Counted from the stretch's first letter, positions 9,257 to 17,933 are shown. The stretch is 64,000 bases of DNA from Empedobacter stercoris (GCF_965137335.1 NZ_CBCRZD010000011.1); one strand, 5' to 3'. Translations and numbers: made by a program. Notes: generated by a model not told the origin, from the letters alone.

Positions 9257-9961
9257 ATGAAAGACCTTTTCGGACAAGCAATTTTAGATTATCAAACTAA
9301 TCAATCTCCCGAAGATTTGTATACTGAGACATCTATTTCAGAATTAGATGTTATGCCAATTGATTATCTCTTTCGAGGTTACGATGAGATGCCGGTTTTA
9401 GAACAAAAAGCGTTGGATTTAGCGAATGGAAAAGTCCTTGATGTTGGTTGTGGTGCGGGTTCTCATTCACTTTACTTACAAGAAAAAGAGAAAGAAGTTA
9501 GTGCTATTGATATTTCTCCCAAAGCAATAGAAGCCTGTTTATTGAGAGGTATCCAAAATGTAAAAGTTCAAAATTTTCTTGAATTAGATGAAACTGAAAA
9601 ATTTGATACCATTTTATTTTTAATGAACGGAACAGGGGTTTTTCAGAACCTTGTATTAATCAATGTTTTCTTGGATAAAATAAAAAAAATATTGAACAAA
9701 AATGGTCAAGTTTTGATTGATGGAACGGATATTATTTACATGTTTGATGAAGATGAAGATGGCGGAAAATGGATTCCAAGCAATGGAAATTATTATGGCG
9801 AGTTAGATTTCACCGTTCATTATAAAGGCGAACAAGAAGAACCTATTCAGTGGTTGTATTTGGATTTTGACACGTTAAAAAATGCGTGTGAATATCATCA
9901 ACTATCTTGTACAAAAATCAAAACTGATGGTGATTCTTATTTAGCAAAAATATCATTATAA
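9257..9961 (+). CDS. class I SAM-dependent methyltransferase
   Basis: A 234-residue protein with the SAM-binding motif I at about residues 55-63 (GKVLDVGCGAGSHSLYL), an acidic motif II (VSAIDISPKAIEACLLRG) and a post-motif strand (FDTILFLMNGTGVF). The substrate is unknown. It follows the YpdA-like gene by 39 bases and ends in a strong terminator, so the two likely form an operon. Confidence 0.85.
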   Translation: MKDLFGQAILDYQTNQSPEDLYTETSISELDVMPIDYLFRGYDEMPVLEQKALDLANGKVLDVGCGAGSHSLYLQEKEKEVSAIDISPKAIEACLLRGIQNVKVQNFLELDETEKFDTILFLMNGTGVFQNLVLINVFLDKIKKILNKNGQVLIDGTDIIYMFDEDEDGGKWIPSNGNYYGELDFTVHYKGEQEEPIQWLYLDFDTLKNACEYHQLSCTKIKTDGDSYLAKISL

Positions 9962-9975
9962 ACAATTCAAAATAC

Positions 9976-10012
9976 AAACTCACTAATTCATCAGAATTAG
10001 TGAGTTTTTTTT
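9976..10012 (+). terminator. intrinsic terminator
   Basis: A 14-bp perfect stem (9976-9989 with 9994-10007, four-base loop) runs into a T-rich tail. It closes the ypdA-methyltransferase unit. Confidence 0.85.
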
Positions 10013-10098
10013 ATTATTAGAAATTAAAATTTAATCGATTATTAAGCAGTATTTTATCCATTAAAAAACATTAAATTAGTAAAAATTAAACGCAATTT

Positions 10099-12366
10099 AT
10101 GGAAGAACACTTGCCAAAACTCATTATTGATTTAGGATTAATTCTTTGTGTTGGTGCTGTGACAACGCTTATTTTTAAACGCATCAATCAACCACTTGTC
10201 TTGGGCTATATTATTGCAGGTTTTTTGGTTGGGCCACATTTCGAATATATTCCTACAGTTGCAGAAGAACATAACGTTGAAATTTGGGCAAAAATTGGTG
10301 TGATATTTTTACTTTTTAGTCTTGGACTCGAATTTAGTTTCAAAAAATTACTCAACGTTGGTGGATCAGCTTCCGTCACAGCAATTGTCGAAATTGTATG
10401 TATTGTAACTGTTGGTTATTTTGTTGGGCGATTAATGAACTGGTCAACAATGGACAGTATTTTTCTTGGTGGTTTATTAGCAAGTTCTTCTACAACAATT
10501 ATTATCAGAGCGTTTGAAGAATTAGGTTTGAAACGAAAAAAGTTTGCAAATGTCGTTTTCGGAATTCTGATTGTAGAAGATATTGTTGTCATTTTATTAA
10601 TGGTTATGCTTTCTACAATGGCCGTTAGCCAACATTTTGACGGAAGCGATTTGATCAATTCTTTTGTTAAATTAGGATTCTTTTTAGCAATATGGTTTAT
10701 TGGTGGAATTTTTATCATTCCTACCTTTTTACGTTCAATCAAAAATTATTTAGATGACGAAACTTTATTAATTATTTCAATTGGATTATGTCTTGGAATG
10801 GTTTATATCGCAGATAGATCAGGTTTTTCGATAGAATTAGGTGCTTTCGTAATGGGATCTATTTTAGCAGAAACTATTTATGCTGAAAAAATCGAACATA
10901 ATTTTCAATCCGTAAAAAATCTTTTCGCTACAATATTTTTCATTTCAATCGGAATGATGATCGATCCTGTTTCGATGTACGAACATAAATGGTCAATTTT
11001 AATTGTGACATTGTTGACTATTTTCGGAAAATTAATTTTCACTACTTTAGGTGCAATCCTTTCGGGACAACCCTTAAAACAATCTGTTCAAGTAGGGATG
11101 AGTATGGCTCAAATTGGAGAGTTTGCCTTTATTGTTGCTGGTTTAGGACTTTCTCTTGGTGTTACAAGTGATTTTCTGTTTCCTGTAGCTGTTGGTGTTT
11201 CTGCTATAACAACGTTTACAACTCCATATTTAATCAAATCTTCGGACAAAGTTTATTTAATTTTAGAGAAAATCTTGCCTCAAAAATTTATAATTGGAAT
11301 TGAAAAATATTCAACAGATACGCAACATATTCAAAATGAAAATAAATGGAATAAAATCATTAAGCAAACGTTCAGCACAATTTTTATCAATGGAATAATT
11401 ATTATTGCAATTACACTTATTATAAAAAGCTATTTTTTACTCTTTTTAATGGATTGGTTTACGTATTTTGGAGCAAGTTTAGTTAGTCTTATTCTAACTT
11501 TTGTATTATGTATTCCTTTTATTTGGGCAATTATTGGCTATCGTCCTAAGAGAGAAATTATACGCGAATTTTGGGATGAATCTAACTATAATCGCGCTCC
11601 CATCATTGCAATTATTTTTATTCGATTAGTGTTGGTTATTGTTGCTGTTATTTTTATTTACAATCAATTTTTAACCAGTACGCTTGCTTCTATCATTTTA
11701 GCAATTGGTTTATTGATTATGATGTATTTTTTGTCAAAATATTTCAATCAATTCTATAATTATATTCAAACAAAATTTATTTATAATTTAAATGAACGAG
11801 AAATTTTAAGCAAAAGAATTCAAGAAAAAAAGAAGAAAGAGAAGTTTCAATATACATGGGATAATACACATATTTCGGATATGATTGTTCCACAAAATGC
11901 AAACTTTGTTGGTGTTCGATTAGGAGAATTAGATTGGCGAACAAAATTTCAGATTAATATAGCTTATATCAAACGAGGAGATAGAATTATACAAACACCA
12001 AATTCTGAATCTGTTTTATATCCTTTTGATAAAATTGGGATTATTGGAACAGATGAATATATTCAACGATTTGAAAAATATTTGGACATTATTGGAGAAA
12101 CACCTTCAGAAAATAATGATTTAAAAAATACTGATAATTTCACATTGGATAAAGTCGTAATTCCTTCAGATTTTTGTGCATTGGAGCACAAGACAATTGG
12201 TTGGGTGAAAGATACTGCAAAAGGAATTGTTGTTTCTATAGAACGAAATGGTAAAACAATTCATAATCCCGATCGAAATGTTGCCATCGAATTAGGTGAC
12301 TATTTAACGATTGTTGCGGATAAAAAAAACTTAAAAAAATTTATTCAAACCTACCATTTAAAATAA
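10099..12366 (+). CDS. CPA2-family monovalent cation:proton antiporter with tandem RCK_C domains
   Basis: A 755-residue inner-membrane transporter. The Na+/H+ exchanger domain (about 10-385) shows the CPA2 start (QPLVLGYIIAGFLVGP) and conserved GLEFSFKKL and SSSTTIIIRAFEELG segments. A further set of hydrophobic helices (about 425-560) follows. The soluble tail carries two TrkA_C/RCK_C-like domains (about 600-670 and 690-755), each with the I.P.....G...L pattern. No Rossmann RCK_N (GxGxxG) domain is present, unlike KefB/KefC. Probable role: K+/Na+ and pH homeostasis. dinB starts 18 bases downstream but has its own -7 box. Confidence 0.88.
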   Translation: MEEHLPKLIIDLGLILCVGAVTTLIFKRINQPLVLGYIIAGFLVGPHFEYIPTVAEEHNVEIWAKIGVIFLLFSLGLEFSFKKLLNVGGSASVTAIVEIVCIVTVGYFVGRLMNWSTMDSIFLGGLLASSSTTIIIRAFEELGLKRKKFANVVFGILIVEDIVVILLMVMLSTMAVSQHFDGSDLINSFVKLGFFLAIWFIGGIFIIPTFLRSIKNYLDDETLLIISIGLCLGMVYIADRSGFSIELGAFVMGSILAETIYAEKIEHNFQSVKNLFATIFFISIGMMIDPVSMYEHKWSILIVTLLTIFGKLIFTTLGAILSGQPLKQSVQVGMSMAQIGEFAFIVAGLGLSLGVTSDFLFPVAVGVSAITTFTTPYLIKSSDKVYLILEKILPQKFIIGIEKYSTDTQHIQNENKWNKIIKQTFSTIFINGIIIIAITLIIKSYFLLFLMDWFTYFGASLVSLILTFVLCIPFIWAIIGYRPKREIIREFWDESNYNRAPIIAIIFIRLVLVIVAVIFIYNQFLTSTLASIILAIGLLIMMYFLSKYFNQFYNYIQTKFIYNLNEREILSKRIQEKKKKEKFQYTWDNTHISDMIVPQNANFVGVRLGELDWRTKFQINIAYIKRGDRIIQTPNSESVLYPFDKIGIIGTDEYIQRFEKYLDIIGETPSENNDLKNTDNFTLDKVVIPSDFCALEHKTIGWVKDTAKGIVVSIERNGKTIHNPDRNVAIELGDYLTIVADKKNLKKFIQTYHLK

Positions 12367-12372
12367 AGCGAG

Positions 12373-12380
12373 TAATTTTG
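12373..12380 (+). promoter_or_regulatory. -7 box TAATTTTG, four bases before the dinB start
   Basis: The box lies between the antiporter stop and the ATG of dinB at 12385, with the same N4 spacing seen at ypdA. It implies a separate, possibly leaderless dinB transcript. Confidence 0.5.
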
Positions 12381-12384
12381 CAAG

Positions 12385-13464
12385 ATGCAGCGTAAGATTA
12401 TTCATATCGATATGGACGCATTTTTTGCTTCTGTTGAACAGCGAGATTTTCCAGAATTAAGAGGAAAATGCATTGCTGTCGGCGGAAATGAAGAACGTGG
12501 AGTTATTGCGACTGCAAGCTACGAAGCCAGAAAATATGGAGTTGGTTCTGCAATGTCTTCTGTGGTTGCAAAACGAAAATGTCCTCATTTAATTTTTGTT
12601 AAACCTCGATTTCAAGTTTATAAAGAAGTTTCAAATCAAATTCGTGAAATATTTCTTGAATACACCGATTTGGTTGAACCATTATCGTTAGACGAAGCAT
12701 TTTTGGATGTTACACAAAATCATAAAAACATTGATATTGCAACGGAAATTGCGAATGAAATTAAACAAAAAATCAAACAACGAACAAATCTAACTGCTTC
12801 TGCTGGTGTTTCTTTTAATAAATTTTTAGCTAAAATTGCTTCTGATTACAACAAACCTGATGGACTATTTGTGATTACGCCAAAAATGGCTGAAGGTTTT
12901 ATTGAACAACTTCCGATCAAAAAATTTCATGGAATAGGAAAAGTGACCGCAGAACGAATGCGCATGATGGGAATACATACAGGTTTGGATTTAAAAAAAA
13001 TTGATTTAGAAAAACTCTTACGAGAATTTGGTAAATCGGGGCAATACTATTATAATATTGTAAGAGGATTAGATTTGAGGGAAGTTAATCCGACCAGAAT
13101 TCGAAAATCATCAGGCTCTGAAACTACATTTAATAAAGATTTGGAGAATTTAGAGGAGTTACAAGTTGCTTTATTTCCGTTAATAGAAGACGTTTGGAAT
13201 TGGTCACTAAAAACAGTTGTTTACGGAAGAACAATTACGATAAAAATAAAATACAGTGATTTTACAGTTTCAACTAAAAGTAGATCTGCTTCATTTTCAA
13301 TAAAAAATAAAAACCTTTTCGATCAAATCTGTTATGATTTATTGGCAGAAGGATATTCATCCGACAAAACTGTTCGGTTATTAGGAGTATCAATTTCTAA
13401 CCTTGAGAATAACCATAAAAAAATCGGAACTCAACTTGAAATTCCTTTTAAAGAAATTTTCTAA
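12385..13464 (+). CDS. dinB: DNA polymerase IV (Y-family translesion polymerase)
   Basis: A 359-residue error-prone polymerase that bypasses damaged bases. Catalytic metal sites are intact: HIDMDAFFASVEQRD at residues 4-18 and SLDEAFLDV at about 101-109. The thumb helix-hairpin-helix (FHGIGKVTAERMRMMG, about 181-196) and the C-terminal little-finger domain (about 240-350) are present. The protein ends TQLEIPFKEIF, where QLEIPF resembles the beta-clamp binding peptide of Pol IV. No SOS box can be recognised upstream. Confidence 0.96.
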   Translation: MQRKIIHIDMDAFFASVEQRDFPELRGKCIAVGGNEERGVIATASYEARKYGVGSAMSSVVAKRKCPHLIFVKPRFQVYKEVSNQIREIFLEYTDLVEPLSLDEAFLDVTQNHKNIDIATEIANEIKQKIKQRTNLTASAGVSFNKFLAKIASDYNKPDGLFVITPKMAEGFIEQLPIKKFHGIGKVTAERMRMMGIHTGLDLKKIDLEKLLREFGKSGQYYYNIVRGLDLREVNPTRIRKSSGSETTFNKDLENLEELQVALFPLIEDVWNWSLKTVVYGRTITIKIKYSDFTVSTKSRSASFSIKNKNLFDQICYDLLAEGYSSDKTVRLLGVSISNLENNHKKIGTQLEIPFKEIF

Positions 13465-13543
13465 TTAACCTTTTTCATTTTACATTTCCGAAATAATAAA
13501 ATAAAACAAACTGATTTATAATTACTTAAATAAAAATCAATCG

Positions 13544-13576
13544 TATAAAAAAAGCTAAGTTTTTAAACTCAGCTTT
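13544..13576 (-). terminator. intrinsic terminator of the agu operon
   Basis: On the minus strand AAAGCTGAGTTT / AAACTTAGCTTT, with one G-U pair and a two-base loop centre, is followed by TTTTTTT. It lies 26 bases after the aguA stop. Confidence 0.75.
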
Positions 13577-13601
13577 ATAGTTTATTCTAAAATTTATTCT
13601 T

Positions 13602-14663
13602 TTAAACTTTAGGTTCTTGTTGACTCAAACAATGAAAAGATCCTAATCCCCAAATAATATCTGTAGAATCAATTCCTACAACTTGACGATTTGGAAAACA
13701 TTTCTGAATAATGTCTAATGCAATTGCATCCTTTGCACAACGATAGGTTGGTACAATAACCGATTTATTTGCAATATAGAAATTTGCATACGAAGCAGGT
13801 AAACGCTCACCTTCGCAATAAACAGCATCTGGCATAGGAATTTCGATAATATTTAAAGGACGACCATCTGCTAATTTCATTTCTTGTAATTGACGAAGAT
13901 TTACTTGTAATAATTCGTAATTATCATCCGTTTCATCTGTCTCTACAACTGCCAAAACAGTATCTTCGTTTACAAAACGAATGGTATCATCAATATGTCC
14001 ATCTGTATCATCACCAACAATACCGTCTTCAACCCAAAGGATTTGCGAAACTCCGTAATAATTACGTAAGAACTCTTCAATTTGTTCTTGATTATACGTT
14101 GGGTTACGATTTTTATTTAATAAACAAGATTTTGATGTCATCAATGTCTCTTTTCCATTAAACTCAACCGCTCCACCTTCCATAATAATTCCTGGATGAA
14201 AAACAGGTAGATTGAAAGTTGCTCCAATTTTTGTAGGTACGACATCATCATTATCAAATGGTGGATACTTTCCTCCCCAAGCATTAAATCCCCAATCTAC
14301 AATTACTTTTGGGTGATCTGTATTATTTCTATTCAACAAGAAAGCAGGGCCATGATCTCGACACCATGCATCATTTGTTTCGTTAAAATAAAATTCAATT
14401 TGTGCTAAATCTGCATTTGTTTTTTCGATAAAAGACAAAGCAAATGTTTTCATTTCTTCATCTTTTACATTGATACGAACTTTTTCACCTTTTGTTAGCT
14501 CGGCGATAAATTCAGCATATGCAGGATAAATCAAATGAATTCTATCTGGCCAAGATTCTTCTTTATGCGGCCAAGATAACCAAGTTGCTTCATGTTCTTC
14601 CCATTCAGCAGGAAAACGATATCCTAAATCTTTAGGAAACTGAGTTGTATCTATAGTGTTCAA
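13602..14663 (-). CDS. aguA: agmatine deiminase
   Basis: A 353-residue member of the peptidyl-arginine deiminase fold family. It hydrolyses agmatine to N-carbamoylputrescine and ammonia in putrescine synthesis. Guanidino-group signature residues are visible: WLSWPHKEESWPDR near the N-terminus, NDAWCRDHGPAF (about 110-121), DGHIDDTIRF (about 220) and the catalytic Cys345 in SFHCLSQQ. The usual G-G-G before the catalytic Cys is GLGSF here. It is the last gene of an operon with aguB, separated from it by a metallo-beta-lactamase gene six bases upstream. Confidence 0.93.
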   Translation of the reverse strand: MNTIDTTQFPKDLGYRFPAEWEEHEATWLSWPHKEESWPDRIHLIYPAYAEFIAELTKGEKVRINVKDEEMKTFALSFIEKTNADLAQIEFYFNETNDAWCRDHGPAFLLNRNNTDHPKVIVDWGFNAWGGKYPPFDNDDVVPTKIGATFNLPVFHPGIIMEGGAVEFNGKETLMTSKSCLLNKNRNPTYNQEQIEEFLRNYYGVSQILWVEDGIVGDDTDGHIDDTIRFVNEDTVLAVVETDETDDNYELLQVNLRQLQEMKLADGRPLNIIEIPMPDAVYCEGERLPASYANFYIANKSVIVPTYRCAKDAIALDIIQKCFPNRQVVGIDSTDIIWGLGSFHCLSQQEPKV

Positions 14664-14669
14664 TTTTTG

Positions 14670-15374
14670 TTATTTTTCTAAAAGTTTAAACGTATTTTCT
14701 ATATGCCCATTTGCTTTCCAATTATCATGACCTGGAATAACTTGGTTAATTTTTGGATGTTTCGTTACTAATTTCTGAACTGTTTTTGGCCATTCAGTAA
14801 CATTAGCTTCACCAATATAACCTAAATTTTTTGCATCTGCTCCTTTGATCAAACAACCTCCATTCAAAACCTTATATTTCGGAAACCAAACCACAAGATT
14901 ATCTGCTGTATGACCTTGTCCAAAATATTCGATGACAAATTTTTCTTTACCAAATCTATAGGTTTTACCTAATTCTATTTCAAATTTCGAAGTTGCTTTG
15001 CCTTCCTTTTTTAAAATAGAATTTGTGAAAGATGAAGCGTATGTTGGGATATTCAAATCATTATAAAAGCTCAAATCTCCTGCTCTATCTTCGTGTGAAT
15101 GTGTGACAAAAACAGCAATAACTGGTAAATGATATTTCTCTAATACAAGATCATTCATTGTTTGATACTGAGATTTTTGCCAAGGCACGTCAAACAGAAC
15201 AATTCCTTTATCAGTGATCAAAAACATTCCATTCGCATTATAATCAATGCCTTGAAATGAATTAAACGTTTGATAAACGTAAAGATGAGAATTAATAGGA
15301 TCTATTTGAATTGGTTTTATTTGACCAAATGCAAACGATCCAATCAATGTGACAAGAGAAAATACTTTTTTCAT
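14670..15374 (-). CDS. subclass B1 metallo-beta-lactamase, EBR-like
   Basis: A 234-residue secreted zinc beta-lactamase. Signal peptide MKKVFSLVTLIGSFAFGQ. All B1 zinc ligands are present: His92, His94 and Asp96 in THSHEDRAGD, His155 in GQGHTADN, Cys174 in NGGCLIKG and His216 in IPGHDNW. Lys177, three residues after the Cys, fits the substrate-carboxylate-binding lysine of B1 enzymes. Family knowledge: such enzymes hydrolyse penicillins, cephalosporins and carbapenems. The sequence recalls the chromosomal EBR enzymes of Empedobacter; the allele cannot be named without comparison. It sits 8 bases after aguB and 6 before aguA, with no mobile-element signs, so it looks resident and cotranscribed. 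Confidence 0.93.
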   Translation of the reverse strand: MKKVFSLVTLIGSFAFGQIKPIQIDPINSHLYVYQTFNSFQGIDYNANGMFLITDKGIVLFDVPWQKSQYQTMNDLVLEKYHLPVIAVFVTHSHEDRAGDLSFYNDLNIPTYASSFTNSILKKEGKATSKFEIELGKTYRFGKEKFVIEYFGQGHTADNLVVWFPKYKVLNGGCLIKGADAKNLGYIGEANVTEWPKTVQKLVTKHPKINQVIPGHDNWKANGHIENTFKLLEK

Positions 15375-15382
15375 GAATTATC

Positions 15383-16258
15383 TTAATCTTCGTCTAAAAA
15401 ACGTTTTGTAATAGGCTGATATGAATCGATACGACGATCTCTTAAAAAAGGCCAATGTTTGCGGAAAAAGTCAGATTCGTTCAAATCTAATTCGACCACT
15501 TCTGTTTCTTCATTTTCATGAGATGCCAAATACAACAATTTCCCTTGAGCGTTTGTTGCGAAAGATCCTCCCCAGAATTTCATTGCACCATCTTGCTCGA
15601 AACCAACACGATTTACCGAAATAACAGGAACACCATTTGCTACAGCATGTGAACGCTGAATAGTTTGCCAAGCGTTGTATTGATCTACGTTTGTTTCTTC
15701 GTCCTGATCAGTTGCCCAACCAATTGCTGTTGGATAAAATAAAATTTCGGCACCTTTAAGAGCTGTTATACGAGCTGCTTCTGGATACCATTGATCCCAA
15801 CAAATTAAAACACCAATTTTACCAAATTTAGTCTCAAAAACTTTGTAACCTAAATCACCTGGAGTAAAGTAAAATTTTTCATAAAAGGCTGGATCATCTG
15901 GAATATGCATTTTGCGGTATTTTCCTAAATATTCGCCATCAGCATCTAAAATTGCAGTGGTGTTGTGGTATAAACCTTGTGCACGTTTCTCGAATAAAGA
16001 AGCAATAATTACCACGCCTAATTCTTTTGCTACTACTGATAACGCATCTGTTGATGGACCAGGAATCGTTTCTGCTAAATCGAAGTTATCATAATCTTCG
16101 ACATCACAAAAATATAATGAGGTAAACAATTCTTGCAAACATACAATTTGAGCGCCTTTTGCAGCTGCAACTTTTACTTGTTCGATTGCTTTGTTTAAAT
16201 TTTCTTGTTTGTTATTAGTACAAGTCATTTGTACCATTCCAACTTTAACTTTTGCCAT
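15383..16258 (-). CDS. aguB: N-carbamoylputrescine amidase
   Basis: A 291-residue nitrilase-superfamily enzyme converting N-carbamoylputrescine to putrescine, CO2 and ammonia. The Glu-Lys-Cys triad is visible: Glu in IVCLQELFTSLYF, Lys in GKYRKMHIPDDP, Cys in GVLICWDQWYPEAAR. I start it at the ATG at 16258 (MAKVKVGMVQMTC). An in-frame start at 16300 adds 14 hydrophobic residues (MYLLFIFIFRPIYQ) absent from this cytoplasmic family, and a -7 box (16298-16305) overlaps it. First gene of the aguB-lactamase-aguA operon. Confidence 0.92.
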   Translation of the reverse strand: MAKVKVGMVQMTCTNNKQENLNKAIEQVKVAAAKGAQIVCLQELFTSLYFCDVEDYDNFDLAETIPGPSTDALSVVAKELGVVIIASLFEKRAQGLYHNTTAILDADGEYLGKYRKMHIPDDPAFYEKFYFTPGDLGYKVFETKFGKIGVLICWDQWYPEAARITALKGAEILFYPTAIGWATDQDEETNVDQYNAWQTIQRSHAVANGVPVISVNRVGFEQDGAMKFWGGSFATNAQGKLLYLASHENEETEVVELDLNESDFFRKHWPFLRDRRIDSYQPITKRFLDED

Positions 16259-16297
16259 TTGATAAATAGGTCTAAAAATAAAAATGAATAATAAGTA

Positions 16298-16305
16298 CAA
16301 AAATA
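16298..16305 (-). promoter_or_regulatory. -7 box TATTTTTG upstream of aguB
   Basis: Matches TAnnTTTG on the minus strand, 39 bases upstream of the aguB ATG. I see no good -33 element. It would drive the whole aguB-lactamase-aguA unit and supports the shorter aguB start. Confidence 0.45.
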
Positions 16306-16519
16306 AGGAAATAAGTAGGATATCATGTATTTGTCTTCATTTTTAAGGATATTTTATATAGAAAGAGAAATACATCAATTCCCTCTAAACTTATCTAATA
16401 ATGCCAATTAGAGAACTTATTTAAGATAATTTTAAAGAAAATTTACCTAAACATTATAATTTTTAACAAGTCTTTATTAAACTGTAACTTTTAATTTTGT
16501 GACGTAATAAATTTAAAAA

Positions 16520-17164
16520 ATGAAAAAATTAATTGCTCTTTCTTGCCTTTTTAGCGGAATTTACCTATCTGCTCAAAGTCAAGAAAGTTATTTATTAGCA
16601 GAAAACACTACGTCTTCAACTACTTCTATCACAACAAAAAAAGTGACCTATAGCGATCATTTAATCGCTGCCAAGTCCTTCAATGTTTCGCTTGTAAAGA
16701 GTTTTAGTGATATTGATGAATTAGTGAGTACAAAAAAATTAGTTGCAATTCCTGAAGAAGGAAATGGTTACACAATCGAAAAATTAACTCATAGCAAAGC
16801 TTTTTTAAATACTAAAGCAAAAACTATTTTAGAAAAAATTGCTTCAAAATTTTTGGATGAAAACAATGCAACTATTACGGTAACTTCTCTCACTCGATCA
16901 GAGGAAAGTCAAGCAAGTTTGAGACGAGTTAATAGCAATGCTGCAAAAGGAGAAAGCACACACAATTATGGTGCATCGTTCGATTTATCTTATACAAAAT
17001 TCAATAATAAATATACGTACAGTAAAACACATCGCGACAACTTAGAAGCTATTCTAAAACAATTGCAAGATGAAGGAAAAATTTACTACATAAAAGAGTA
17101 TAGACAACGTTGTTTTCATGTAACCGTTCGAAATCCAGAACAATTTAAATCGACAACCATGTAA
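16520..17164 (+). CDS. DUF5715 family secreted protein, first of a tandem pair
   Basis: A 214-residue exported protein (signal peptide MKKLIALSCLFSGIYLSAQ). The C-terminal half carries a set that resembles LAS-type peptidases such as M15 DD-carboxypeptidases: TVTSLTRS (about 118-125), S-T-H-N-Y-G-A-S-F-D (about 149-158) and CFHVTVRN near the end. His and Asp of SxHxxGxxxD and the final His could bind zinc, so a peptidoglycan peptidase is plausible but unproven. A -7 box TAATTTTG lies at 16492-16499. Its neighbour at 17208 is a paralogue with the same motif order. Confidence 0.8.
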   Translation: MKKLIALSCLFSGIYLSAQSQESYLLAENTTSSTTSITTKKVTYSDHLIAAKSFNVSLVKSFSDIDELVSTKKLVAIPEEGNGYTIEKLTHSKAFLNTKAKTILEKIASKFLDENNATITVTSLTRSEESQASLRRVNSNAAKGESTHNYGASFDLSYTKFNNKYTYSKTHRDNLEAILKQLQDEGKIYYIKEYRQRCFHVTVRNPEQFKSTTM

Positions 17165-17182
17165 TTTATTAAAGTTCTTTTC

Positions 17183-17190
17183 TATTTTTG
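17183..17190 (+). promoter_or_regulatory. -7 box TATTTTTG upstream of the second DUF5715 gene
   Basis: Lies 17 bases before the ATG at 17208 and after the first paralogue's stop, suggesting the second gene can be transcribed on its own. Confidence 0.4.
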
Positions 17191-17207
17191 CAAGAGAGGA
17201 TAAAATC

Positions 17208-17789
17208 ATGAAACAATTTTTAATAGCGTTTTTTGTTTCCTATTCTTTTATTGGTTATGCTCAAAAGCGAGTAGTCATAGAACCTTCAAAAGAATATGTT
17301 CAACATCTGAATGCAGCAAAATCTCATAAACTTGACTTAATAGATGGAGATAAGATGTTAAATAAATATATCAACCAAGGTAAATTAGTCAAAATAAAAC
17401 AACGTGGTTATGGCTGGCGTGTAGGCGATTTAACGCATAGTCATTCCTATCTTGTTCCAAAAGGTCGAGATATTTTGAGCAGTATTGCAAGAGATTTTGT
17501 AAAGACAACTGGACAAAATTTTTTTGTAGTTACTTCGATGACAAGAACTTTACATGATCAAAATCGATTGAGAGGAATCAATAAAAACGCATCATCCAAC
17601 GACAGTTCGCATAATTTTGGTGCAGCTTTTGACATTTCTTATGTTAGATTTAATCATAAAATAAGTTCAAACACTAAACTTGAAAAAGAATTAGAACAAA
17701 TCCTAAAAACCTATGTCAAATTAGGTAAAATATATTACGTCAAAGAATCTAAAATCAAATGTTTTCATATTATCGTTCGGAATTATTAA
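17208..17789 (+). CDS. DUF5715 family secreted protein, second of a tandem pair
   Basis: A 193-residue paralogue of the preceding gene. Signal peptide to about residue 18. Shared landmarks are VVTSMTRT, S-S-H-N-F-G-A-A-F-D, KIYYVKE and CFHIIVRN. The retained His/Asp/His set argues that both copies keep the same (possibly metallopeptidase) chemistry, while the N-terminal 60 residues have diverged (basic here, Ser/Thr-rich in the first). The stop codon lies inside the terminator hairpin. Confidence 0.8.
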   Translation: MKQFLIAFFVSYSFIGYAQKRVVIEPSKEYVQHLNAAKSHKLDLIDGDKMLNKYINQGKLVKIKQRGYGWRVGDLTHSHSYLVPKGRDILSSIARDFVKTTGQNFFVVTSMTRTLHDQNRLRGINKNASSNDSSHNFGAAFDISYVRFNHKISSNTKLEKELEQILKTYVKLGKIYYVKESKIKCFHIIVRNY

Positions 17790-17806
17790 TTCTGAACGAT
17801 TTTTTA
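17772..17806 (+). terminator. intrinsic terminator overlapping a gene end
   Basis: A 13-bp stem with one G-U pair (17772-17784 with 17788-17800) followed by a T run. The 5' arm encodes the last residues of the DUF5715 protein. Confidence 0.8.
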
Positions 17807-17877
17807 TTTTAATTATTCACAACCTTCATAATCCCCTATATAAAGATTTTAACTACAACTTATTTTTTTACCATAAT

Positions 17878-17933
17878 TTAATCTTTACTTATTATTGTGT
17901 TAATCCAAAACAACTAATAAATACTGAATTTTG
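17878..17933 (+). promoter_or_regulatory. three 11-bp-spaced TTAA-type repeats and -7-like box (possible PHO box)
   Basis: TTAA at 17878, TTAT at 17889 and TTAA at 17900 are spaced exactly 11 bp, one helical turn. A near-consensus -7 box GAATTTTG starts at 17926, 26 bp from the third repeat. The susC promoter at 19660-19716 has the same geometry. Direct repeats with 11-bp period are the hallmark of PhoB/PhoP-type sites, and the gene product is a phosphoesterase. Function is inferred; TTAA is common in AT-rich DNA. Confidence 0.45.

Noticed and set aside
16463..16499. TTAA-type repeats with 11-bp spacing upstream of the first DUF5715 gene
   Set aside because: Only two units fit (16463 and 16474). 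The third position lacks TTAA, and the -7 box at 16492 does not have the 26-bp offset seen in the two candidate PHO promoters. Kept as a caution about chance matches.
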